From positions 1 through 64,000 of the forward strand of contig NZ_JBNAGF010000014.1 in assembly GCF_049801055.1 (NCBI RefSeq): a stretch of DNA of 64,000 nucleotides. The letters are read 5' to 3'. Source of the DNA: JBNAGF01 sp049801055. GTDB taxonomy: Bacteria; Pseudomonadota; Alphaproteobacteria; Rhodobacterales; Rhodobacteraceae. A program made the position numbers and the translations under genes. The notes below the pieces were generated by a model. It searched no databases and was not told the origin of the DNA. It saw nothing but the letters and a program-made list of their open reading frames with translations. Below, one piece after another: positions 37,088-44,538 of this stretch. Within the stretch, counting starts at the first letter, position 1, and each line of letters starts with the position of its first letter.

Positions 37088-37602
37088 GCCCGGGCTCGCT
37101 CCCGCTTGAGCTTCTGCATCTTGCGGGTAATCATCTGGCGCTTGAGCGGCTTGAGATAGTCGATGAACAGCTTTCCGTCGAGATGGTCGATCTCGTGCTG
37201 CACGCAGGTGGCCCAAAGCCCGTCAAAAGTTTCGCGCTGCACCGCTCCGTTACGGTCCAGCCATTCGACTTCAACCGTTTTGGGGCGGGTAACCTCGGCA
37301 TACTGGTCCGGTATCGACAGGCACCCCTCCTCATAGACATTGGTATCGTCTGACGAAGCCAATACCTGTGGGTTGAACATGACCAGCGGACGCGGGGTTT
37401 CGTTTTCTTCCTTGACGCAATCCAGCACGATCAGACGATCCAGCACGCCAATTTGCGGTGCGGCCAGACCGATGCCAGGTGCGTCATACATTGTCTCCAG
37501 CATGTCATCTGCCAGCTTGCGCAAATCATCGGTGACATCAGCCACCGGCGCGCAGACCTTTTTCAGGCGGGGATCAGGATGGATCAGGATCGTTCGTTTC
37601 AT
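37084..37602 (-). CDS. def: Peptide deformylase, first copy
   Basis: The 172-residue product has the complete set GIGLAAPQ (43-50), EGCLS (92-96) and HEIDH (136-140), with the basic C-terminal helix typical of the bacterial type I enzyme. ATG 37602 matches the family N-terminus (KRTILIHPDPRL); an ATG at 37620 behind GAGGGG is an alternative. It is first in a def-def-def-fmt operon, so formylation and deformylation genes are produced together. Confidence 0.94.
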   Translation of the reverse strand: MKRTILIHPDPRLKKVCAPVADVTDDLRKLADDMLETMYDAPGIGLAAPQIGVLDRLIVLDCVKEENETPRPLVMFNPQVLASSDDTNVYEEGCLSIPDQYAEVTRPKTVEVEWLDRNGAVQRETFDGLWATCVQHEIDHLDGKLFIDYLKPLKRQMITRKMQKLKRERARA

Positions 37603-37700
37603 GGCCTTGATGTATGCCATCACCCCTCGCGCCGCAACGCCCCCTCTTGCACATGCCGAAAAAGGGGGTAGCTTCGCGAACGTTCTAGCGGAGAAGACCC

Positions 37701-38873
37701 ATGAATTTCGACGAGATCATCGACCGACGCGGCACCCAATCCTCCAAATGGGACATGATGGAGCCGATCTATGGCGTACCCACTGAGAATGGATTGGCCA
37801 TGTGGGTTGCCGACACCGATTTCATGGCCCCACCGCCCGTTCTGAAGGCCATGCGCGAGATGGTGGATCACGGAATCTTCGGTTACGTCAACTGTGACAA
37901 AACCTACAAGGATGCAATCCGCTGGTGGATGCGCACCCGCCACGACTGGCAGGTGGAAGGCGACGCAATCTTTACCACCACCGGGTTGGTCAATGGGGTG
38001 GGAATGTGCCTCGACACCTTCACAAAGCCCGGAGACGGAATTGTTCTGTTCACGCCAGTCTACCATGCCTTTGCCAAAGTGATCCGCGCTTCTGGCCGTG
38101 AGGTTGTAGAATGCGTGTTGGCGAACAACGACGGCCGCTACGAACTGGATTTTGAAACCTATGACGAACAGATGACCGGCAGCGAAAAAATGGTCATTCT
38201 TTGCTCGCCCCACAATCCCAGTGGCCGCGTCTGGTCGCAGGAGGAGCTGCAAGCCGTCGCTGATTTTGCCAAGCGCCATGACCTGCTGCTGCTATCCGAT
38301 GAAATTCACCATGATCTCGTCTATCCAGGGCACACGCATATCCCCATGCAGAACGCGGCCCCGGAGATCTCTGATCGGCTGCTCATGCTCACCGCCCCCT
38401 CTAAGACATTCAACATAGCCGGGCTTCATACCGGGCAGGTGATCATCCCCGACCCCGAACTTCGCGGGCAATTTGCCAAGCGCATGGCAGCACTCAGCCT
38501 TGCTCCGAACTCGGTCGGGCAAATTGCGACCACAGCGTCTTACTCACCGGAAGGGGCAGAATGGGTGGACGCGCAGATTGAATATCTCGATGGCAACCGG
38601 CAGTTCTTTGACAAGGCGATTGCTGCCATTCCCGGAGTGAAATCGATGGAGATGGCCGCCACCTATCTTGCATGGGTCGACTTTTCCGGGACCGGAATGA
38701 CCCGGTCAGAGTTCACCACGCGCGTCGAACAGCAGGCCAAAATCGCGGTCAACCACGGAACCACGTTCGGAACCGGAGGACAGAACTTCCTGCGTTTCAA
38801 TCTGGGAACGCAACGGTCCCGGATCGAGGAAGCCTGTGAGCGGCTGGCAGCAGCTTTCGGGGATCTTCAGTAA
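37701..38873 (+). CDS. patB: PatB/MalY-type C-S lyase (PLP enzyme)
   Basis: A fold-type I PLP protein of 390 residues. Key segments are SPHNPSGR, LLLSDEIHHDLVY and the PLP lysine in APSKTFN. It would act as a cystathionine beta-lyase (C-S lyase) in methionine/cysteine metabolism or as an aminotransferase; sequence alone cannot decide. A GGAGAAG site precedes the ATG. It lies divergent from the def operon, about 98 bases away. Confidence 0.88.
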   Translation: MNFDEIIDRRGTQSSKWDMMEPIYGVPTENGLAMWVADTDFMAPPPVLKAMREMVDHGIFGYVNCDKTYKDAIRWWMRTRHDWQVEGDAIFTTTGLVNGVGMCLDTFTKPGDGIVLFTPVYHAFAKVIRASGREVVECVLANNDGRYELDFETYDEQMTGSEKMVILCSPHNPSGRVWSQEELQAVADFAKRHDLLLLSDEIHHDLVYPGHTHIPMQNAAPEISDRLLMLTAPSKTFNIAGLHTGQVIIPDPELRGQFAKRMAALSLAPNSVGQIATTASYSPEGAEWVDAQIEYLDGNRQFFDKAIAAIPGVKSMEMAATYLAWVDFSGTGMTRSEFTTRVEQQAKIAVNHGTTFGTGGQNFLRFNLGTQRSRIEEACERLAAAFGDLQ

Positions 38874-38945
38874 GCGACATCGAGGAGGCCGGGCAGAACC
38901 AGAGCGCGGGGCACGCCCAGGTTCGCCGGAAAATTGCCCGCCCCC

Positions 38946-39299
38946 TCACTTGTCCTTGCCCAGCAGCGCGATAGGCGCATCGGGCGAGCGGTAGAAATCA
39001 AGCGGTGCCTTGTCGGCTGCCGCAGTGGAGCGTTTGAATTCGTAGATCATCTCGCCCCGCTCTTCTTCTGCCGCCATGATCAGGCATTGATAGAGGTGAT
39101 GGGACCCGTCATAGAGATCCACCAATCCGCGCAACCGAGGCGTGGTTTCGGCTTCGACGGCAAACCCGTCGCGCCACAGGCGCAACACGCGGAAATACTC
39201 ATCCCCCGCCTCGACCCGTAGCCGGCTGGCCTTTTTCAGGCTGGCGATTCGAGCGGCATCAAGCCCTTCGCGAATATCCTTCGAAATATAGGTCGTCAT
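38946..39299 (-). CDS. Conserved protein of unknown function
   Basis: A 117-residue soluble protein (MTTYISKDIREGLDAA..., then FAVEAETTPRLRGLVDLYDG and the FKRSTAAADKAPLDF block near the end). I recall close relatives only in Rhodobacteraceae; no domain name or function. The ATG has GGGAG seven bases upstream. It lies between patB (plus, convergent) and the hydroquinone reductase gene (divergent). Confidence 0.75.
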   Translation of the reverse strand: MTTYISKDIREGLDAARIASLKKASRLRVEAGDEYFRVLRLWRDGFAVEAETTPRLRGLVDLYDGSHHLYQCLIMAAEEERGEMIYEFKRSTAAADKAPLDFYRSPDAPIALLGKDK

Positions 39300-39510
39300 A
39301 AAAAAACTCCCGGCAGCAGACTTCTCATGCTTAACCAGAGCAAGGAAATTACAAGCAACAGAACAGCTACAGATTGTTTCCAATTTCAAGACGTTGCATG
39401 GAATCCTCACCGTGCATGTGCAGCGGCGCAGAGAACCTGCGCGGCGATTGGAATAGGCGCACAGCCTGCCCCACCCTATCTTTCCGGGAACACAGATTAT
39501 GGGGTAAGAC

Positions 39511-40500
39511 ATGGGGCTTCTCGTCGACGGCATCTGGCATGACCAGTGGTATGACACCGATTCACATGATGGCGCTTTCAAGCGGTCAGCCGCGCAATTC
39601 CGCAACTGGATCACAGCGGACGGAGCTCCCGGGCCTTCAGGCAAAGGCGGATTTGAGGTGGGAAGCGGACGCTATCACCTCTATGTCAGCCTTGCTTGCC
39701 CGTGGGCACATCGCACTCTAATCTTTCGCGAACTCAAGAGCTTGAGAGATCATATAACGGTCTCGGTCGTGCATCCCGACATGCTTGACCAAGGCTGGAC
39801 CTTCGAGAAAGACGCCAACGGAGCGACCGGTGATACGCTCTTCGGCCTGACCCATGCTCATCAAGTCTATACAAAGGCCGATCCAAATTACTCGGGCCGG
39901 GTTACGGTTCCGATCCTTTGGGACAGGAAGCGCGAGACCATCGTTTCCAATGAAAGCTCCGAGATCATTCGAATGTTCAACTCGGCCTTCGACGAATTGA
40001 CCGGTAACCGGGATGACTATTGGCCCGCAGAAATGAGAGACGCGATAGAAACTGTAAACGCACGGATTTATGATTCCGTGAACAATGGCGTCTACAAATG
40101 CGGATTTTCCACGACTCAGAAAGCGTATGACGCGGCGGTGCGCCCTCTGTTCGATACCCTCGACTGGCTCGAAGACCGTCTCTCGCATCAGCGATACCTT
40201 ATGGGAACCCAGATAACCGAAGCCGATTGGCGGCTGTTCACGACGCTGCTGAGGTTTGATCCGGTCTACCACCTGCATTTCAAGTGCAACCGAAAGCGGT
40301 TGATCGATTTTCCAAACCTATGGGCTTACACTCGTGAGCTGTATCAGTGGCCCGGGGTCGCTGAAACCGTGGGAATGGCGCATATCGTCAGGCACTATCA
40401 TTTCAGTCACGACAGCATCAATCCGAACCGGATCATCCCGATAAACCCGCTGATTGACTATCAGGAGCCGCACGGAAGAGATCAGCGCAGCGCCGCGTAG
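39511..40500 (+). CDS. Glutathionyl-hydroquinone reductase (Omega-class GST, ECM4/YqjG family)
   Basis: Reduces glutathionyl-hydroquinones to hydroquinones using a catalytic Cys. The 329-residue product has the active-site motif LACPWAHR (Cys63) in the thioredoxin-like N-terminal domain and the helical C-terminal domain with GTQITEADWRLFTTL. Alternative functions (dehalogenase) cannot be ruled out. Its 3' end overlaps that of the receiver gene by 19 bases on the opposite strand. Confidence 0.9.
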   Translation: MGLLVDGIWHDQWYDTDSHDGAFKRSAAQFRNWITADGAPGPSGKGGFEVGSGRYHLYVSLACPWAHRTLIFRELKSLRDHITVSVVHPDMLDQGWTFEKDANGATGDTLFGLTHAHQVYTKADPNYSGRVTVPILWDRKRETIVSNESSEIIRMFNSAFDELTGNRDDYWPAEMRDAIETVNARIYDSVNNGVYKCGFSTTQKAYDAAVRPLFDTLDWLEDRLSHQRYLMGTQITEADWRLFTTLLRFDPVYHLHFKCNRKRLIDFPNLWAYTRELYQWPGVAETVGMAHIVRHYHFSHDSINPNRIIPINPLIDYQEPHGRDQRSAA

Positions 40501-40844
40501 TGCTCCACCATCGCGGCAAGATCCTCGGGCGGGGTTTCGCTTTGGACGTATGCGCAGGCGTTCGGACTGTGCGCAAAGATGGATCCGTCCGAGAAAAAGC
40601 TGGTATTGGTGACAAAGATCACGCGCGCTTCGGGGCGGCGGTAGCTGGCGAAATCTGCAACTGCCAGTGCACTCCCCTGATCAAGAACCAGATCGAGTAC
40701 GATGATCTCGAACTCGGTGCCATACAGCGCCAAGATTGCGGCCTCCTGACTGGGAACAAGGGTTACGTCCGACCCTTGCCGTTCCAGATGGCGCTGCCAC
40801 AGCTTGCCCAGATCCGGGTTGCTTTCGACAATCAGAACTTTCAT
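40482..40844 (-). CDS. Atypical single-domain response-regulator receiver
   Basis: A 120-residue protein with a CheY-like receiver fold and no output domain. The phospho-acceptor Asp51 (IVLDLVLDQGSAL) and Thr79 are present, but the usual acidic pair is Glu7-Ser8 and the conserved Lys (YVxKP) is Gln101 (YVQSE), so phosphorylation or its conformational readout may be altered. A full CtrA-type box lies about 75 bases upstream. The partner is unknown. Confidence 0.78.
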   Translation of the reverse strand: MKVLIVESNPDLGKLWQRHLERQGSDVTLVPSQEAAILALYGTEFEIIVLDLVLDQGSALAVADFASYRRPEARVIFVTNTSFFSDGSIFAHSPNACAYVQSETPPEDLAAMVEHYAALR

Positions 40845-40918
40845 TTTCGAGCTGCGGCGCGAGATTTGCTGGGTGTTTTTTCGCGCCTCTCCCCTTTTTC
40901 GGTGATCTGCCGATTACC

Positions 40919-40934
40919 TTAACAAATACTTAAC
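40919..40934. promoter_or_regulatory. CtrA-type box TTAA-N7-TTAAC
   Basis: Two TTAA half-sites lie exactly 7 bases apart (N7 is CAAATAC), followed by C, matching the CtrA consensus TTAA-N7-TTAAC. It lies between the receiver gene (start 40844, minus) and cobC (start 41037, plus), and so could control either; distance favours the receiver gene. Confidence 0.6.
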
Positions 40935-41036
40935 AATGACCGAGACCGATCGCTTGCGCACCTTGGCGGCTTGTCTCAGCGGCAAAAATCCGCTTGAAGG
41001 CGGCACAACCCTGCCATTCTTAAGGACGAGCGATAC

Positions 41037-41987
41037 ATGGAGTTGACCGACAAGCCGGCGCGAGACCATGGAGGCGGAATCGACGCCGCCGTCAACCGCT
41101 TTGGAGGTACGCGTGACAGTTGGTTGGATCTGTCCACCGGTATCAACCCCCGGCCCTATCCGTTGCCAGAATTCACGGCCGATGACTGGATTGCGCTTCC
41201 GGACCAGAAAGCGCAGAACCGTATAGAGATGGCGGCCCGCAAGTTCTGGAACGTTCCCGACGATGCTGCGATTCTGGCGACCCCCGGTGCTTCGGCCTTA
41301 ATCGCTCGACTGCCCGCGCTGGCTCCCAAAGGCAAGGTCGCGATTACTCGCCCGACATATAACGAGCACGCCGCCGCTTTCGCTTCACAGGGCTGGACGA
41401 TCTGCGACGCTCCGCCGGCGGATGCCCGTATTCTGGTCCACCCGAACAACCCAGATGGCCGAATTTGGGACGCCGGCAAGATCGAAACTGGCCTGACTAT
41501 AATCGACGAGAGCTTTTGCGATACGGTTCCAGAGGCCTCTTTTGTCTCCGAAACCAGCCGACCGAATGTCGTTGTCCTTAAGAGTTTTGGAAAGTTCTGG
41601 GGCCTTGCCGGGCTCCGCCTCGGTTTTGCAATCGGACCGGAGGCATTGATCGGACGCTTGCGCGATCTGACAGGCCCGTGGGCCGTGTCCGGACCCGCCC
41701 TTCGAACCGGGGCTCAGGCACTTGAGGACTATGAATGGGCCCAGGCAACCCGTGCACGTTTGAAAGAAGATGCCTTCCGCCTGGATAGACTATTGCTATC
41801 ACAAGGGGCCTCGTTAGCCGGTGGAACTGATCTATTCCGGCTATTCACAGTAAATGATGCTGCAGAATGGCAAAACCGGCTGGCTACAAAGCATATCTGG
41901 ACCCGCACCTTCCCATACTCCACGCAGTTCATTCGTCTCGGACTTCCGCCAGAGGAAGGATGGGACCGGCTTGAGGCGGCGCTGTGA
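41037..41987 (+). CDS. cobC: Threonine-phosphate decarboxylase (cobalamin synthesis)
   Basis: PLP enzyme that decarboxylates L-threonine phosphate to (R)-1-amino-2-propanol phosphate for the cobalamin side arm. The 316-residue product has the aspartate-aminotransferase-like fold with HPNNPDGR, IIDESF and the PLP lysine in SFGKFWGLAGLR. Named CobC in Pseudomonas, CobD in Salmonella. The stop overlaps the start of the next gene (GTGA). No B12 riboswitch seen upstream. Confidence 0.92.
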   Translation: MELTDKPARDHGGGIDAAVNRFGGTRDSWLDLSTGINPRPYPLPEFTADDWIALPDQKAQNRIEMAARKFWNVPDDAAILATPGASALIARLPALAPKGKVAITRPTYNEHAAAFASQGWTICDAPPADARILVHPNNPDGRIWDAGKIETGLTIIDESFCDTVPEASFVSETSRPNVVVLKSFGKFWGLAGLRLGFAIGPEALIGRLRDLTGPWAVSGPALRTGAQALEDYEWAQATRARLKEDAFRLDRLLLSQGASLAGGTDLFRLFTVNDAAEWQNRLATKHIWTRTFPYSTQFIRLGLPPEEGWDRLEAAL

Positions 41988-42904
41988 CCGCTGCGCTTGT
42001 CCTGTGTTTTGCGATGCTGATGGATGCGGTCTTTGGCGAGCCGGACTGGCTCTGGAACCGTCTGCGGCACCCGGCTGTGTTGTTCGGCGATTTCGTCGGA
42101 TTTCTGGATCGCCGAATGAACAAAGGGACCAACCGCCGCCAGTCGGGTGTTGTGGCTGTTGTTTTTCTGCTTCTCGGGGCCATCGCTTTGGGTTCAATCC
42201 TTGATCAGATTGGCCCATTGGCGGAAATTCTGTGTGCTGCGATTCTGCTGGCACAGAGATCGCTTGTGCAACATGTTTCGGATGTTGCCACTTCTTTGCG
42301 GTCATCGCTTGCAGAGGCGCGGAGCAGCGTGGCCCTCATTGTTTCGCGGGATTGCAGCGAAATGACCGAGCCTGAAGTTGCCCGGGCCGCGATCGAAAGC
42401 GCATCTGAAAACCTCTCTGATGGTGTTGTCGCCCCTGCATTCTGGTTTCTGGTCGGAGGGTTACCAGGGCTTTTCGTCTATAAGGTGGTGAACACGGCCG
42501 ACAGTATAGTTGGGTATCGCAATGCGCGTTACGAGGAATTTGGCTGGGCCGCAGCCAGGCTGGACGATTTGCTCAATGTGATCCCCGCCCGCGCAACCGG
42601 TTTTATGATTGCCCTTCTGGGTGGCCAGATGCCACGCTGGAATGAAATCACAACCGATGCCCGGCGTCACAAGTCCCCCAATGCCGGCTGGCCCGAGGCA
42701 GCTATGGCCCGCGCACTGGACATCGCTTTGGCCGGGCCCCGCAGCTATCACGGCGAGAAGAAGGATCTGTCGTGGGTGAACGGTACTGCAAACCGGGATA
42801 TTGGCCCTGCCGAAATCGAGCGTTCCGTCACAATGCTTTGGCAAGTCTGGGCATTGATGTTTGGGTTGGTTTTAACAACAGCCGCTATTCAATTGTTACT
42901 GTGA
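41984..42904 (+). CDS. cobD: Adenosylcobinamide-phosphate synthase
   Basis: Attaches aminopropanol phosphate to adenosylcobyric acid. The 306-residue membrane protein has several hydrophobic segments and the family motifs FGEPDWLWNRLRHP and NTADSIVGYRNARYEEFG. The start is GTG at 41984, overlapping the cobC stop by 4 bases, so the two cofactor genes are coupled. Named CbiB in Salmonella. It is followed 13 bases on by a lytic transglycosylase gene with its own SD. Confidence 0.93.
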   Translation: MTAALVLCFAMLMDAVFGEPDWLWNRLRHPAVLFGDFVGFLDRRMNKGTNRRQSGVVAVVFLLLGAIALGSILDQIGPLAEILCAAILLAQRSLVQHVSDVATSLRSSLAEARSSVALIVSRDCSEMTEPEVARAAIESASENLSDGVVAPAFWFLVGGLPGLFVYKVVNTADSIVGYRNARYEEFGWAAARLDDLLNVIPARATGFMIALLGGQMPRWNEITTDARRHKSPNAGWPEAAMARALDIALAGPRSYHGEKKDLSWVNGTANRDIGPAEIERSVTMLWQVWALMFGLVLTTAAIQLLL

Positions 42905-42917
42905 GAGGAAAATTTTC

Positions 42918-44090
42918 ATGCGTTACCATCGCCCGGTTCTTGCGTTGGCCTTGTCCGCCTTGGCAGCCAGCGCCGATGCCCAATGCGGCGGAAGTTTCCG
43001 CGGGTTTGTGGGCGATCTGAAATCCGAAGCCGTGGCAAAGGGACATGACGCAGCCAATGTTGACGCGTTTTTCAAAGGCGTGTCGCAAGACGCAAAGGTC
43101 CTGAAAGCAGACCGTTCACAGGGAGTTTTCCAGAAACCCTTCATCGAGTTTTCACGCCGACTGATTTCCCAGAACCGGATTGACCGGGGCCGCTCGATGG
43201 CACGAAAGTATGATTCTGTGTTCGATAGGGTTGAAAAGGAATTTGGGATATCACGTGGGGTCTTGCTCGCCTTCTGGGCTTTCGAGACCGATTACGGTGC
43301 CTTTCAGGGGGATTTCAACACCCGCAATGCGCTGGTGACCTTGGCCCATGATTGCCGACGCCCCGATCTGTTTCGACCGCAAATCTTCGCCGCGATCGAG
43401 CTTTTTGAACAAGGCGACTTCGATCCCTCCCGCACCACAGGGGCGTGGGCGGGCGAGATTGGCATGGTTCAGATGCTGCCCAGAGATATTCTCGAAAACG
43501 GCGTTGATGGCGATGGTGATGGGCAGGTCCAGCTCAAGACATCGGCCCCCGATGCGCTGATGTCCGGTGCAAAGATGTTGTCCGAGCTGGGCTGGCGTGC
43601 CGATCAACCCTGGTTGCAGGAGGTATCCGTTCCTGATGCAATGGATTGGTCCCTCAGTGGCCCTGGCAAACTGCGCCCGGTCCCGGAATGGGAATCAATG
43701 GGTGTCAAATCGCGCCAAGGGTCGCTTCCATCAAGCCTGCCAGCGTCACTCATTCTACCGCAAGGCCGCAACGGCCCGGCCTTTCTGGCCTTTCCGAATT
43801 TCGATGTCTATTTCGAATGGAACCAGAGCTTTGTTTATGTCCTGACCGCCGCCTATTTCGCCACCCGACTGGAGGGTGCGGAGATTTACGACGCAGGGAA
43901 ACCCGACGCTGGCCTTTCCGGCAAGCAGATGAAATCCCTGCAGACAAAACTGCAGAACAGGGGCCACGATGTCGGCAAGATCGATGGAATCCTTGGTGCC
44001 GGAACACGGGCCGCTGTTCAGGCCGAGCAGCAACGTCTGGGTTTGCCCGCCGACGCATGGCCGACGGCCGAGCTTTTGTCGCGGCTGTGA
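42918..44090 (+). CDS. Lytic murein transglycosylase (MltB-type) with peptidoglycan-binding domain
   Basis: Cleaves peptidoglycan glycan strands. The 390-residue product has a signal peptide ending near ASADA, the GH103-type catalytic domain with the catalytic Glu in FWAFETDYG, the GAWAGEIGMVQMLP segment, and a C-terminal PG_binding_1 domain (LQTKLQNRGHDVGKIDGILGAG). A GAGAGGAAAA site precedes the ATG. It ends 9 bases from the convergent small gene. Confidence 0.93.
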   Translation: MRYHRPVLALALSALAASADAQCGGSFRGFVGDLKSEAVAKGHDAANVDAFFKGVSQDAKVLKADRSQGVFQKPFIEFSRRLISQNRIDRGRSMARKYDSVFDRVEKEFGISRGVLLAFWAFETDYGAFQGDFNTRNALVTLAHDCRRPDLFRPQIFAAIELFEQGDFDPSRTTGAWAGEIGMVQMLPRDILENGVDGDGDGQVQLKTSAPDALMSGAKMLSELGWRADQPWLQEVSVPDAMDWSLSGPGKLRPVPEWESMGVKSRQGSLPSSLPASLILPQGRNGPAFLAFPNFDVYFEWNQSFVYVLTAAYFATRLEGAEIYDAGKPDAGLSGKQMKSLQTKLQNRGHDVGKIDGILGAGTRAAVQAEQQRLGLPADAWPTAELLSRL

Positions 44091-44099
44091 CACTCGGCT

Positions 44100-44462
44100 T
44101 TAGGGTCGGACAGTAAACTCCGTCCGGATCGGAAGCCGGAAACCGCTTTCCCCGATCCGAAATGTCACCCCGTTGTTGCGGACATAAAGATCACAACGGG
44201 GTTTCCCGTTGCGATTTTTAAGACAAACCCTGCCGTCCGGCATGAGCTCGACCCCGCCCAACCCTACACCCTGCTGCTCTGGCAGCAGGTAAAGGGCAGA
44301 GGGATCATCTGACACCTGTGCATTACCTTCGGCGTTGTGTCCAAATGAACCCGCAGAGAAAAGTCGTTGGAGTTCTTCCAAAGTCAGCGGCACGTCAGAC
44401 GGCAGAATACCGGGCTCTTCTGCATTTGCCAGGCCAGACAAACCGAGCAACAGGAAGACCAT
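44100..44462 (-). CDS. Exported protein of unknown function
   Basis: A product of about 120 residues with a probable signal peptide (MVFLLLGLSGLANA) and a compact domain with two Cys (RVCLKNRNGKPRCDLY). The N-terminus lacks the usual basic residue; a TTG at 44474 would add Arg-Thr-Gly and give a better signal. The frame is open up to a TTG at 44546 behind GGAGG inside smc. Family not recognised. It follows smc and converges on the transglycosylase gene. Confidence 0.6.
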   Translation of the reverse strand: MVFLLLGLSGLANAEEPGILPSDVPLTLEELQRLFSAGSFGHNAEGNAQVSDDPSALYLLPEQQGVGLGGVELMPDGRVCLKNRNGKPRCDLYVRNNGVTFRIGESGFRLPIRTEFTVRP

Positions 44463-44538
44463 ACCGGTTCGCAAATTGCAGAAACTCAATTCAAAACACG
44501 ATCGCAGTTTCGCTAAAACGAAAGGCCGGATCCGGTGA

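Noticed and set aside
40845..41036. Possible cobalamin riboswitch upstream of cobC
   Set aside because: I found no B12-box-like conserved stem and the 192-base gap is too short for a typical one.
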